Notes under the pieces: generated by a model
Seen by the model: only the letters and a program-made list of their open reading frames with translations
Database searches by the model: none
What the model was told of the DNA's origin: nothing
Source: G036327475 sp036327475
GTDB taxonomy: Bacteria > Pseudomonadota > Gammaproteobacteria > Enterobacterales > Enterobacteriaceae
Length of the DNA stretch: 64,000 bases
Reading direction: 5' to 3'
Assembly (NCBI RefSeq): GCF_036327475.1
Contig: NZ_CP132913.1
Coordinates: 1,302,001 to 1,366,000 of the forward strand
Program-made: the position numbers and the translations under genes
Shown: positions 50,309 through 59,988 of the stretch, piece after piece
Position numbering within the stretch: position 1 is the stretch's first letter
Layout of the letters: every line of letters starts with the position of its first letter

Positions 50309-51250
50309 TCAGGCACGCGGTTCCACTATCAAGCGGCGCGGCGTCAGCCGGCCTGGCGCGGCGATTTCGCCGATGCCGAAAAAACGCCCGGTATCCCCCT
50401 CGGTTAAGCGTACCAGACCGGCTTGCGGCTGCGCTGTAACCGCTACCGTTTGTCCAAGCCGGGCCCGCGCGGCAACATCAGACGGCAGATTAACCGCCGG
50501 CATATCCACCACCGCGCTATCCATTGGCAACAATAACGCATCCAGTTGCGCCAGGGTTTCCGCCGTCTCCGGCGCGTCGGCGGCGATGGCTTGCAGTGCT
50601 CTAAGCGTTACCATACGCTCAGTGGGATAGTGGGCGACTGCCAACCGACGCAGCGCCGTGACGTGCGCGCCGCAACCGAGGCGTTCACCTAAATCATCGA
50701 CAATAGTGCGGATGTAGGTGCCTTTGGAGCAATGAATTTCCAGTTCCACCTCCGCCAGGTCCCAGTGGTGTATCTGCAAATCGTATACGTGGATGGGGCG
50801 CGCCTCGCGCTCTACGGTAATACCTTTGCGGGCGTACTCGTACAGCGGGCGCCCCTGATGCTTCAGCGCCGAAAACATCGACGGCACCTGACGGCTTTCA
50901 CCGCGGAAGTGGTTCACCGCAGCCTCCAACCGCGTTTTGTCGAGCGATACTGGCCGGACGCTGATCGTCTGGCCTTCAGCATCGGAGGTATCGATGCGTT
51001 CGCCGAGCCGGGCGGTCACCCGGTAGCGTTTATCGGCCTCTAGCAAATGTTGGGAAAACTTGGTCGCCTCGCCGAGGCAGACGGGCAGCATGCCGGTCGC
51101 CAGCGGATCCAGCGCGCCGGTATGCCCAGCTTTATTAGCGCGAAACAGGCGTTTTACCTTTTGCAGCAGATCGTTGGACGAAAGCCCGATCGGTTTATCC
51201 AGCAAGACGATGCCGTCGATATCACGGCCACGGCGACTTGGACGGCCCAT
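50309..51250 (-). CDS. truB: TruB, tRNA pseudouridine-55 synthase
   Basis: 313 codons (E. coli 314). The catalytic aspartate is in GHTGALDPLATGMLPVCLG; GIDGIVLLDKPIGLSSND-like opening and the KGTYIRTIVDDLGERLGCGA block are conserved. It modifies U55 in the T loop of most tRNAs and acts as a tRNA chaperone. The start overlaps the rbfA stop by one base. Confidence 0.96.
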   Translation of the reverse strand: MGRPSRRGRDIDGIVLLDKPIGLSSNDLLQKVKRLFRANKAGHTGALDPLATGMLPVCLGEATKFSQHLLEADKRYRVTARLGERIDTSDAEGQTISVRPVSLDKTRLEAAVNHFRGESRQVPSMFSALKHQGRPLYEYARKGITVEREARPIHVYDLQIHHWDLAEVELEIHCSKGTYIRTIVDDLGERLGCGAHVTALRRLAVAHYPTERMVTLRALQAIAADAPETAETLAQLDALLLPMDSAVVDMPAVNLPSDVAARARLGQTVAVTAQPQAGLVRLTEGDTGRFFGIGEIAAPGRLTPRRLIVEPRA

Positions 51251-51669
51251 CAGTAGTCTTCCTTCCCTTCGCCGCCTTCATCCGCCGTCGGGGTTGTGCC
51301 GCGACGGAGGTAGTCGTTTTGCATAATCTGGCTGACCAAGTTGGACATGCGCATGCCCTCTACCAGCGAATTATCGTAGGTGAACGTCAACTCCGGCACA
51401 ACGCGTAGACGCATGGCTTTACCGAGCAGGCTACGGATAAAACCCACTGCATCCTGTAGCGCCCGGACGCCGGTTTTCACTTGTTCGTGGGTATTGTCAT
51501 TCAAAAAAGTGACGAACACTTTGGCATAAGCCAGATCGCGCGAGACTTCGACACCGGATATCGTCGCCATGCCGACGCGAGGATCTTTGATTTCGCGCTG
51601 CAGGATGATGGCGATTTCCTTTTGCATCTCTTGTGCGACACGCTGGGTGCGGCTATATTCTTTAGTCAT
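51250..51669 (-). CDS. rbfA: RbfA, 30S ribosome-binding factor A
   Basis: 139 codons (E. coli 133). The ATG at 51669 (MTKEYSRTQRVAQEMQKE) follows GGAG by eight bases; the open frame extends six codons further. The KH-like fold signatures REIKDPRVGMATISGVEVSR and VPELTFTYDNSLVEG are present. RbfA helps 16S 5'-end maturation and cold adaptation. The C-terminus is acidic, about six residues longer than usual. Confidence 0.94.
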   Translation of the reverse strand: MTKEYSRTQRVAQEMQKEIAIILQREIKDPRVGMATISGVEVSRDLAYAKVFVTFLNDNTHEQVKTGVRALQDAVGFIRSLLGKAMRLRVVPELTFTYDNSLVEGMRMSNLVSQIMQNDYLRRGTTPTADEGGEGKEDY

Positions 51670-51738
51670 GATCAATTCTCCGAACAAGCAGGGGGTTTTC
51701 TGCCCCCCCCTGTGATGTGCGCTGACGATAACGCGTCA

Positions 51739-54405
51739 TTAGACAATGGTACGTTGGATCTCGATAGTTTCAAAAACTTCAATCATGTCGCCTGAGCGCA
51801 CGTCATTATAATTCTTCACGCCGATGCCGCACTCCATGCCGTTACGCACTTCGTTAACGTCATCTTTGAAGCGACGCAGCGATTCTAGTTCACCTTCGTA
51901 GATCACCACGTTTTCACGTAGCACACGGATTTTGTTGTGACGCTTCACCACGCCTTCCGTTACAATACAGCCGGCGATAGCGCCGAATTTCGGTGAACGA
52001 AACACATCGCGCACTTCCGCCAGGCCGATGATTTCCTGTTTGTATTCCGGCGTTAGCATGCCGCTCATCGCCTGTTTGACTTCAGCAATCAAATCGTAGA
52101 TGACCGAGTAATAGCGCAGATCCAGGTTTTCCGTTTCGATGATGCGGCGAGCGGAGGTATCGGCACGCACGTTAAAGCCCAGTAGGATGGCGTTGGAAGC
52201 CGCCGCCAGCGTCGCGTCGGTCTCGGTAATGCCGCCCACGCCAGAGCCGACAATCTTCACCTTCACTTCGTCAGTGAACAAATTCTCCAGCGCGTCGCTG
52301 ATGGCTTCGGCGGAACCCTGTACGTCAGACTTCAGCACAATGTTCAGCTCGGACACCTCCCCTTCGGCCATGTTGGCGAACATATTTTCCAGTTTGGACT
52401 TCTGCTGGCGCGCCAGTTTGACTGCGCGGAATTTGCCTTGACGATACATCGCCACTTCGCGCGCTTTCTTCTCATCGCGCACTACTGTCGCTTCATCACC
52501 AGCGGCCGGCACCCCGGACAAACCGAGGATTTCGACCGGAATCGACGGGCCGGCGGAAACCACATCGCGGCCCACTTCATCGCGCATGGCGCGCACGCGG
52601 CCGTACTCGAAACCACACAGGACAATATCGCCCCGATTCAGGGTACCTTCACGTACCAGCACCGTTGCCAACGGGCCACGGCCCTTGTCCAGGAAAGATT
52701 CGATGACGACACCGCTGGCCATACCATTGCGGATCGCTTTTAGCTCCAATATTTCCGCCTGCAGCAAGATAATGTCCAGCAGTTCGTCAATGCCCGCGCC
52801 GGATTTGGCGGAAACATGCACGAACTGGCTTTCACCGCCCCACTCTTCAGGAATGACGCCATATTGGATCAGCTCATTCTTGACCCGATCCGGATCCGCT
52901 TCTGGCTTATCAATCTTGTTGACCGCCACCACCACCGGTACTTTGGCCGCTTTGGCGTGCTGGATGGCTTCGATGGTCTGCGGCATCACGCCGTCATCGG
53001 CAGCAACCACTAGCACCACGATATCCGTCGCCTGTGCACCGCGGGCGCGCATTGCGGTAAAGGCCGCATGCCCCGGAGTATCAAGGAAGGTTATCATGCC
53101 GTTATCGGTTTCCACGTGGTAGGCGCCGATATGCTGAGTAATGCCCCCCGCCTCGCCTGACGCCACTTTGGTGGAGCGGATATAATCCAGGAGCGAGGTT
53201 TTGCCGTGGTCGACGTGACCCATGATGGTCACCACCGGTGCGCGCGATTCCGCAGCGGCGGAGCTGCCGGTATCGCGGTCAGACATCACCAACTCTTCCA
53301 GCTCGTTCTCACGGCGTAAAATCACCTTATGACCCATCTCTTTCGCCACCAGTTGCGCGGTTTCCTGATCGATTATCTGGTTGATGGTCGCCATGGTGCC
53401 GAGCTTCATCATCGCTTTGATGACCTGCGATCCTTTCACCGCCATTTTGTTGGCCAGTTCCGCCACGGTGATGGTTTCGCCGATGATAACGTCGCGGTTC
53501 ACCGTCTGCGCCGGCTTGTTAAAGCCCTGCGTTAGCATGCTCGGTTTACGCTTGCCCTTGCCACCACGGCCAATGGCACGTGCTTCTTCGCGATCGGCCT
53601 TGGATTCGGACAAACGGCTAATCTTCTTTTGTTTAGTGGCTTTACCACCACGGGCACGGCTGCGGCGATCGCCTTCCACTTTGCGATCGTTTTCGTCTTC
53701 AGCTTCCCTAGCGTGGTGGGAGGTCGTAACATGGTAATCGGTGGTATCTTCCTCCACCGACTCAGGCGCGTTATCCCATGTGCCACCGCGCCCTTCGGCC
53801 ATACGACACGCTTCTTCCGAGACCTGGAGAGCTTTTTCTTTGACCTTTCGACACGTTTCCTCTTCCGCTTTGCGTCTGAGCCCCACGGCTTCGGCTTCAC
53901 GGCGAGCTTTTTCAGCCGCCTGTGATGACTTGGTCATAGTATTGATCTGCTGGTTAGTCAACTTATCACATTCCGCCGCCACACGTTTCGCTTGTTCAGC
54001 GACATCACGCTTGACATTCTCCTCGGCCGCGCGTTTTGCTTTTTCTGCGGCGTCACGTTTCTCGGTGATTTCACACTGGACCTGCTTTTCCGCTTCAGCC
54101 TGCTCTTTCGCCTGTGGATTGCGTTGCACATAGGTGCGCTTCTTGCGCACTTCGATTTGCACCGACTTACTTTTACCGCCGGTGCTGGGAATATTCAACG
54201 TGCTGCGTGTTTTGCGCTGCAAAGTTAATTTATTGAGCGTCGCGCCGCGATCGCGGTTCAGGTACGCTAGTAAGACTTCCTTCTCCCGTTGGGTCACAGA
54301 ATCCACTGCGGTTTTATCAATGCCCGCATCAGCAAATTGCTGTACTAAGCGATCGACCGGAGTCTGTATTTCTGCGGCGAGCGATTTTATGGACACATCT
54401 GTCAT
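51739..54405 (-). CDS. infB: InfB, translation initiation factor IF-2
   Basis: 888 codons (E. coli 890). The N-terminal subdomain is followed by a charged Ala/Glu/Lys/Arg-rich linker (about residues 100-215) and the GTPase core: VTIMGHVDHGKTSLLDYI (G1), FLDTPGHAAFTAMRA (G3), VVAVNKIDKPEADPD (G4), ending IEVFETIEIQRTIV. It carries initiator tRNA to the 30S subunit. E. coli makes short forms from GTG158 and ATG165; here the equivalent codons are TTG at 53959-53961 and ATG at 53935-53937. The linker holds at least four cysteines where Arg or other residues are usual. Confidence 0.97.
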   Translation of the reverse strand: MTDVSIKSLAAEIQTPVDRLVQQFADAGIDKTAVDSVTQREKEVLLAYLNRDRGATLNKLTLQRKTRSTLNIPSTGGKSKSVQIEVRKKRTYVQRNPQAKEQAEAEKQVQCEITEKRDAAEKAKRAAEENVKRDVAEQAKRVAAECDKLTNQQINTMTKSSQAAEKARREAEAVGLRRKAEEETCRKVKEKALQVSEEACRMAEGRGGTWDNAPESVEEDTTDYHVTTSHHAREAEDENDRKVEGDRRSRARGGKATKQKKISRLSESKADREEARAIGRGGKGKRKPSMLTQGFNKPAQTVNRDVIIGETITVAELANKMAVKGSQVIKAMMKLGTMATINQIIDQETAQLVAKEMGHKVILRRENELEELVMSDRDTGSSAAAESRAPVVTIMGHVDHGKTSLLDYIRSTKVASGEAGGITQHIGAYHVETDNGMITFLDTPGHAAFTAMRARGAQATDIVVLVVAADDGVMPQTIEAIQHAKAAKVPVVVAVNKIDKPEADPDRVKNELIQYGVIPEEWGGESQFVHVSAKSGAGIDELLDIILLQAEILELKAIRNGMASGVVIESFLDKGRGPLATVLVREGTLNRGDIVLCGFEYGRVRAMRDEVGRDVVSAGPSIPVEILGLSGVPAAGDEATVVRDEKKAREVAMYRQGKFRAVKLARQQKSKLENMFANMAEGEVSELNIVLKSDVQGSAEAISDALENLFTDEVKVKIVGSGVGGITETDATLAAASNAILLGFNVRADTSARRIIETENLDLRYYSVIYDLIAEVKQAMSGMLTPEYKQEIIGLAEVRDVFRSPKFGAIAGCIVTEGVVKRHNKIRVLRENVVIYEGELESLRRFKDDVNEVRNGMECGIGVKNYNDVRSGDMIEVFETIEIQRTIV

Positions 54406-54430
54406 GCTATTCCTTTCCTGCTACAATTTA

Positions 54431-55918
54431 TTACGCGTTGTCGCCAAACCAGCAAATATTGCGCGCGGCCATAATCAGCTCACCGGCTTTTTCACTACTG
54501 AGCCCTTCAATATCTGACAGGTCGTCAACACTTTGTTCGGCAAGATCTTCTAGCGTACAAACACCACGCGCTGCCAGCTTGAACGCCATGTCGCGCTCAA
54601 GTTCAGGCAGACCCAGCATGTCTTCAGCCGGTACGCCCGCGCCGCGATTCTCTTCCTGCGCCAAAGCAAGCGTTGTCAGCACACTCTTAGCCCGTTCGCG
54701 CAGCGCTTTTACCGTCTCTTTATCGAGCCCTTGAATTTCAAGCAGTTCGTTTATCGGTACATAGGCCAGCTCCTCAAGAGATGAGAAACCTTCCTCTACC
54801 AGTACCTCGGCGAACTCTTCATCAATATCCAGATTTCGTGTAAAAATATCGATGGCCGCATAAGCTTCAGCTTGATGTTTTGCCTGCAGATCCTCTACCG
54901 TCATTACGTTCAACTCCCAGCCGCTAAGCTGAGAAGCCAGCCGGACGTTTTGTCCGTTGCGACCGATGGCCTGGGCAAGATTACCCGCTTCTACCGCGAT
55001 ATCCATGGTGTGCTTGTCCTCGTCCACCACGATGGAGGCGACATCAGCAGGAGCCATGGCGTTAATAACGAACTGGGCCGGATTGTCATCCCACAGCACG
55101 ACATCGATGCGTTCACCGCCCAATTCACTGGACACCGCCTGGACGCGCGCGCCGCACATGCCGACGCAGGCGCCGACTGGATCAATACGCCTGTCGTTGG
55201 TCTTCACGGCGATTTTCGCCCGTGAGCCCGGATCGCGAGCGGCGGCCTTGATTTCAATCACTTCTTCGCCGATTTCCGGTACTTCAATGCGGAATAGTTC
55301 TACCAGCATCTCCGACCGCGACCGGCTGACAAACAGCTGCGCGCCGCGCGCTTCCGGACGCACAGAATATAGCACGCCGCGAATACGGTCGCCTGGACGG
55401 AAATTTTCACGCGGCAGCATGTCTTCACAGCTGAGCACCGCTTCGGCATTGCTGCCCAGATCGAGACTGATGCTATCTCGGTTAACTTTTTTCACCACGC
55501 CTGTGACAATTTCGCCTTCATGACTGCGGAACTGATCGACCACCATCGCCCGTTCGGCTTCACGCACTTTTTGCACGATGACTTGCTTGGCGGTCTGGGT
55601 GGTAATACGGTCAAACACTACTGATTCAATTTCATCTTCAATGTAGCCGCCAAGCTCTGCCTCAGGGTCATCAAATTGCGCCGCGTCCAAGGTGATTTCC
55701 CGGGTAGGCTGAGTCACTTCATCTACGATGAACCAACGGCGAAAGGTATCGAAATCCCCCGATTTGCGGTCGATGCTGACGCGGACTTCGATTTCCTGTT
55801 CGTATTTTTTCTTCGTTGCCGTGGCCAATGCCGTCTCTAGTGCTTCAAAAATCTTTTCCCGCGGGACGGCTTTCTCGTTGGACACCGCCTCAACAACAGC
55901 CAGAATTTCTTTATTCAT
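54431..55918 (-). CDS. nusA: NusA, transcription elongation factor
   Basis: 495 codons, the same length as E. coli NusA. Order: N-terminal RNA polymerase-binding domain, S1 domain (EIVTGVVKKVNRDSISLDLG), two KH domains (GACVGMCGARVQAVSSELGG and IGRNGQNVRLASQLSGWEL), and two C-terminal acidic repeats ending AARNICWFGDNA. It controls pausing, termination and antitermination. It lies between rimP and infB in the conserved operon, with 25 bases to infB. Confidence 0.97.
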   Translation of the reverse strand: MNKEILAVVEAVSNEKAVPREKIFEALETALATATKKKYEQEIEVRVSIDRKSGDFDTFRRWFIVDEVTQPTREITLDAAQFDDPEAELGGYIEDEIESVVFDRITTQTAKQVIVQKVREAERAMVVDQFRSHEGEIVTGVVKKVNRDSISLDLGSNAEAVLSCEDMLPRENFRPGDRIRGVLYSVRPEARGAQLFVSRSRSEMLVELFRIEVPEIGEEVIEIKAAARDPGSRAKIAVKTNDRRIDPVGACVGMCGARVQAVSSELGGERIDVVLWDDNPAQFVINAMAPADVASIVVDEDKHTMDIAVEAGNLAQAIGRNGQNVRLASQLSGWELNVMTVEDLQAKHQAEAYAAIDIFTRNLDIDEEFAEVLVEEGFSSLEELAYVPINELLEIQGLDKETVKALRERAKSVLTTLALAQEENRGAGVPAEDMLGLPELERDMAFKLAARGVCTLEDLAEQSVDDLSDIEGLSSEKAGELIMAARNICWFGDNA

Positions 55919-55939
55919 CCTAGTTGCCTCAGTGAAACG

Positions 55940-56392
55940 TTAAAAGTGTGGCACCAGGTTCGCTTTCTGTATATTGTTCAAAGCGAACACATCATCTTTT
56001 CCTTCCACCGTCACGGTGATCATGTCACCGTCAACCGCTTTGATGATCCCCTTCCATTTACGGCGGTTTTGTACCGCGATACGGAGCACTACGCTGATGT
56101 TGCTACCGGTAAATTGGCGATAATGCGCGGTGGTAAACAGCGGGCGATCCAGGCCTGGTGATGAGACTTCAAGGTTATAGGCCGCAGAGATAGGGTCTTC
56201 GACATCCAGTACCGCGCTGACCTGGTAGCTTACATCAGCACAATCATCAACGGTGATGCCTCCGTCGCCATCGATATAAATGCGCAGCGTCGACTGGCGG
56301 TCACGAATAAATTCAACGCCCACCAGCTCGAACCCCATGGCTTCCACGGGTGCTGTGATCATCCCTGTTAATTTTTGTTCTAATGTGGACAA
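55940..56392 (-). CDS. rimP: RimP, ribosome maturation factor, TTG start
   Basis: 150 codons, as in E. coli. The TTG at 56390-56392 (reading MSTLEQKLTGMI) is preferred because GGAGG stands five bases before it and it matches the family start; another TTG lies four codons upstream. Conserved blocks: GFELVGVEFIRDRQSTLRIY, DDCADVSYQVSAVLDVEDPI and YNLEVSSPGLDRPLFT. It assists 30S assembly together with bS12. It is followed by nusA after 21 bases. Confidence 0.93.
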   Translation of the reverse strand: MSTLEQKLTGMITAPVEAMGFELVGVEFIRDRQSTLRIYIDGDGGITVDDCADVSYQVSAVLDVEDPISAAYNLEVSSPGLDRPLFTTAHYRQFTGSNISVVLRIAVQNRRKWKGIIKAVDGDMITVTVEGKDDVFALNNIQKANLVPHF

Positions 56393-56449
56393 GGCCGCCT
56401 CCAAGGCATAAAAGGACCCATTAGCCCAGTATTACTGTAGTGGAATAAC

Positions 56450-56472
56450 AAAAAACCCCGAAAATTCGGGGG
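56450..56472 (-). terminator. Intrinsic terminator between metY and rimP
   Basis: On the minus strand CCCCGAA-TT-TTCGGGG followed by TTTTTTG: a 7-bp stem and T run. E. coli also has terminators between metY and the rimP-nusA-infB genes that are partly read through. A second, weaker inverted repeat (AAACCGC AA GCGGTTT, 56492-56507) lies between it and the tRNA. Confidence 0.8.
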
Positions 56473-56600
56473 TTAAGTGACTGGACTCTGTAAACCGCAA
56501 GCGGTTTTGAACCCATCCCAAAGAATCATTTTCAAAAGGCCTGTGACGGTAAACGTAACGCCTATAGGCAGCATATTTGAAAAAGCATTTTAATGGAATG

Positions 56601-56677
<77 letters not shown>

Positions 56678-56735
56678 TCTGAAAACGCCAAAATATTACG
56701 CTGATAACCCTGAAAAAGCAAGTTATCTTTGGGAT

Positions 56736-56822
56736 TGGTACCGAGGACGGGACTTGAACCCGCAAGCCCAACCGGGCACCACCACCTCAAGGTAGCGTGT
56801 CTACCAATTCCACCACCTCGGC
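56736..56822 (-). tRNA. leuU: tRNA-Leu(GAG)
   Basis: 87 bases with encoded CCA: acceptor GCCGAGG/CCTCGGT, D arm with GGTAGACACG, anticodon loop CTTGAGG (anticodon GAG, reading CUC and CUU), a long variable arm (TGCCCGGTTGGGCT) typical of class II leucine tRNA, and T arm GGTTCAAGTCC. It lies directly after secG, as leuU does in E. coli. argG and yhbX, which separate leuU from metY there, are absent. Confidence 0.97.
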
Positions 56823-56872
56823 ACTTTCTATTGACTCTTATGCTGCTGTTTCGTTACGTTGCCTGGCAACGC

Positions 56873-57196
56873 TTAACGCTTGCTACCTGGTTCCGGCGCT
56901 TCGACTGGTCCTTTATCCGCCTGCTGAGTCTGACTCAAATTATCCCACTGGCTACCTTTTTGCCCATGATTTCTGCTCAGGTTGCCCAGCACTAGGCTGA
57001 GAACGAAGAACAGCGTCGCCAGCACGGCCGTCATACGGGCCATGTAGTTACCGGAACCGCTTGAACCAAACAGGGCGCCAGAAGCACCTGCACCGAACGA
57101 GGCTCCCATATCAGCACCTTTACCTTGTTGCAGCATGATCAGCGCAACTAAACCAACCGCTACCAACAGGAATATGACTAACAGAGCTTGGTACAT
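56873..57196 (-). CDS. secG: SecG, protein translocase subunit
   Basis: 107 codons (E. coli 110). Two membrane helices (about residues 3-23 and 53-74) flank a glycine-rich loop (GKGADMGASFGAGASGALFG); a polar tail follows. SecG supports SecYE during SecA-driven export. It is followed by tRNA-Leu on the same strand. Confidence 0.94.
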   Translation of the reverse strand: MYQALLVIFLLVAVGLVALIMLQQGKGADMGASFGAGASGALFGSSGSGNYMARMTAVLATLFFVLSLVLGNLSRNHGQKGSQWDNLSQTQQADKGPVEAPEPGSKR

Positions 57197-57418
57197 AATC
57201 TCTCAATATCCGTGCGTCTACCACAGTACGTTAAGCTACCGCAGCCTTCAAGGCGGCACTCAGCATTGCCGACTGAAGCGAGTGTGAATACTAACCAAAG
57301 CGACCTTTGCGTGCAAGGGTGTTTTACGGCTGACTGACCCTTTGCGAAAACCCCAATGCCGTTCGCCGCTTAATCGCCGACGCCGGTTGACGGGGCTGGC
57401 CAAAGCCGCAGCGAACGC

Positions 57419-57479
57419 TGACGCGCTGCTTATGCTGACGGCCGGTGCAAGGCAGCGGCCGTCAGCATAAGCAGCGTCA
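57419..57479. repeat. Long perfect inverted repeat between glmM and secG
   Basis: A 20-bp perfect inverted repeat, arms 57425-57444 (GCTGCTTATGCTGACGGCCG) and 57456-57475, with an 11-base loop. A further 4 bp (TGAC/GTCA) pair beyond a two-base bulge. Neither strand has a T run after it, so it is not a typical intrinsic terminator. The surrounding 470 bases (57197-57669) hold no other gene or signal I recognise. Confidence 0.85.
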
Positions 57480-57669
57480 ACCTGCATATCCGTATGGGAG
57501 TGTTCACTGTATCAGTGTTGAAAATCTTACGTCTCGCAGCCCGTAGGTTTCATCATATTAACATCAAAAAGTTTGGCGTTTCAGTTCGCGGCTTAATCGG
57601 CATCAATATCAGGAGTCTAAGGCTTTAGCTCATCACATCCACCACATACGCGCCGACCTTTCGTACATT

Positions 57670-59007
57670 TTAGCCTGCGGCTTTTACGGTATCCGCGATC
57701 TGGTGCGCTAGCCGGCTGACCTGCTCGGTGTCATCCCCTTCCACCATAACGCGGATCAGGGGTTCGGTGCCCGACTTACGCAGCAACACCCGCCCGCGCC
57801 CGGCGAGCTGCTGCTCCACCTCGGCGCTGGCCTGTTTTACCGCCGTCGATTCCAGCGGATTGTGAAGTCCCGCAAAGCGTACATTGACCAGAATCTGCGG
57901 CAACAGGCGCATACTGCTGCAAAGGTCGTGTAAATTCATGTGATTACCGACCATCGCCGACAACACTTGCAGCCCGGCGATAATACCGTCGCCGGTGGTG
58001 GTTTTGTCCAGCAAAATGACATGGCCGGAGTTCTCCGCGCCGATACGCCAGCCTTTTTCCTGCATTTTTTCAAGTACATAGCGGTCTCCAACACGTGCGC
58101 GCGCGAACGGCACCCCCAACTGCTTAAGCGCCAGTTCCAAGCCCATATTGCTCATCAACGTACCGACCACGCCGCCGGATAATTGGCCCTGACGTAATTT
58201 TTCCCGCGCGATGACATATAGGATTTGATCGCCATCCACTTTCTGCTCCAGATGATCCACCATAATCACCCGATCTCCGTCGCCGTCATAGGCAATGCCC
58301 AGATCGGCTTTTTCCGCCAGCACCCGGCTTTGCAATAGACGCACATCGGTGGCGCCGCATTCCTGGTTGATGTTCATGCCATCCGGTTGGCAGCCAAGGG
58401 TCACCACTGTCGCGCCGAGTTCGCGCAGCACGCTGGGAGCGATATGATAGGTTGCGCCGTTGGCGCAATCTACAACAATCTTTAATCCCTTAAGACTCAG
58501 ATCGCCCGGGAAAGTCCCTTTGCAAAACTCGATGTAGCGTCCGGCCGCATCGACAATCCGGCTGGCTTTGCCCAGTTCCGCCGATTCGACGCAGGTTAAC
58601 GGCTTGGCCAGCTCCACTTCGATAGCCTCTTCCACCGCGTCAGGCAGTTTCGTGCCGTCGATGGAAAAAAATTTAATGCCGTTATCGTAGAACGGATTGT
58701 GGGAGGCGGAGATAACAATGCCCGCCTCAGCACGAAAGGTGCGGGTCAAATAGGCGATAGCTGGCGTCGGCATAGGGCCTGTAAAAGCGGCGGACAGACC
58801 GGCCGCGGCCAGTCCCGCCTCCAGCGCCGACTCCAGCATATAGCCGGAGATTCGAGTATCTTTTCCGATGATAATTTTACGCGAGCCGTGGCGCGCTAAC
58901 ACCTTACCGGCGGCCCACCCTAGCTTGAGGACAAAATCCGGCGTAATGGGGGAATCACCGACCTTGCCGCGGATGCCGTCAGTGCCAAAATATTGATGAT
59001 TGCTCAT
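57670..59007 (-). CDS. glmM: GlmM, phosphoglucosamine mutase
   Basis: 445 codons, as in E. coli. It converts glucosamine-6-phosphate to glucosamine-1-phosphate for UDP-GlcNAc. The phosphoserine loop is GIVISASHNPFYDNGIKFF; the metal loop is IAYDGDGDRVIMVD; the sugar-binding loop GAENSGHVILLD and the phosphate site RKSGTEPLIRVM are present. The start overlaps the folP stop (ATGA), so the two genes are coupled. Confidence 0.97.
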   Translation of the reverse strand: MSNHQYFGTDGIRGKVGDSPITPDFVLKLGWAAGKVLARHGSRKIIIGKDTRISGYMLESALEAGLAAAGLSAAFTGPMPTPAIAYLTRTFRAEAGIVISASHNPFYDNGIKFFSIDGTKLPDAVEEAIEVELAKPLTCVESAELGKASRIVDAAGRYIEFCKGTFPGDLSLKGLKIVVDCANGATYHIAPSVLRELGATVVTLGCQPDGMNINQECGATDVRLLQSRVLAEKADLGIAYDGDGDRVIMVDHLEQKVDGDQILYVIAREKLRQGQLSGGVVGTLMSNMGLELALKQLGVPFARARVGDRYVLEKMQEKGWRIGAENSGHVILLDKTTTGDGIIAGLQVLSAMVGNHMNLHDLCSSMRLLPQILVNVRFAGLHNPLESTAVKQASAEVEQQLAGRGRVLLRKSGTEPLIRVMVEGDDTEQVSRLAHQIADTVKAAG

Positions 59008-59849
59008 TGGAAATAAGTTTCCTTCGCTGAAAGCGTGGCTTGCACCACGCGCATTGCTTCCACGGTTTGCTTGACGTCATGAACCCGGATAATTTGCGCC
59101 CCCTGCAGCGCGGCGATAACCGCGCAGGCAACGCTGCCTGTAACTCGCTGCTCTGGCGGAATGCCCAACAATTGACCTATCATCGATTTGCGCGACATCC
59201 CCACCAGCAACGGCAGGCCGAGATGATGAAAATTCCCCAGCTTGGCCAGTAGTCGATAATTATGCTTCAACCTCTTGCCGAAACCGAAACCCGGATCAAG
59301 CAGCAGACGATCTTTGGTGATGCCGGCCGCTTCGCAGCGCTCAATTTGCTGCACAAAATACGCCTCTATCTCCGACAGCACATTCTCATAGTGCGGCGCC
59401 TGCTGCATGGTGCTCGGGTCGCCCTGCATATGCATCAGACAGACGTGCAACTGGCTGGCGGCGGCAGCGGCCAGGGCGCCCGGCTCGCTCAGCGAGCGGA
59501 CATCATTAATCAGATGGGCGCCGGCCGCCGCGCTTTCGCGCATAACCAGTGCTTTAGAGGTATCCACCGAAATGAAGGTGTCGAAGCGCTGCGCCAGCGC
59601 CGCCACCACAGGCACCACCCGTGCCGCTTCCTCTTCTGCGCTGACCGTCTCCGCCCCCGGGCGGGTGGATTCGCCACCGATATCGATAATGGCCGCGCCG
59701 GCATGCAGCATCGCCGCGGCATGATCGATTGCGGCGGCCAGATGCTGGTATTTGCCGCCGTCGGAGAATGAGTCCGGAGTTACGTTGAGGATCCCCATGA
59801 CGCGTGGAATAGAAAGACTAAGGGTACGCTCTCGCGCTTTAAGTTGCAT
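59004..59849 (-). CDS. folP: FolP, dihydropteroate synthase
   Basis: 281 codons (E. coli 282). It joins p-aminobenzoate to the pterin in folate synthesis and is the sulfonamide target. Signatures: MGILNVTPDSFSDGGKY, GAAIIDIGGESTRPGAE and LLLDPGFGFGKRLKHNYRLL. It lies between ftsH and glmM, as in E. coli. With folA intact, the last folate steps in this window are kept. Confidence 0.96.
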   Translation of the reverse strand: MQLKARERTLSLSIPRVMGILNVTPDSFSDGGKYQHLAAAIDHAAAMLHAGAAIIDIGGESTRPGAETVSAEEEAARVVPVVAALAQRFDTFISVDTSKALVMRESAAAGAHLINDVRSLSEPGALAAAAASQLHVCLMHMQGDPSTMQQAPHYENVLSEIEAYFVQQIERCEAAGITKDRLLLDPGFGFGKRLKHNYRLLAKLGNFHHLGLPLLVGMSRKSMIGQLLGIPPEQRVTGSVACAVIAALQGAQIIRVHDVKQTVEAMRVVQATLSAKETYFQ

Positions 59850-59988
59850 AACGCGGTTTCCTTGTTCTGCGCAAACTGTAAGGCCGCTATCTTAGCATCT
59901 CTTGCGCAAAAGTCCCGGCGTGTCTACTATGTAGGGTTGTCTGTAGTACTGCGCCGAAGCCTTGGCCCGCTGGCACGTGATGGAACCA

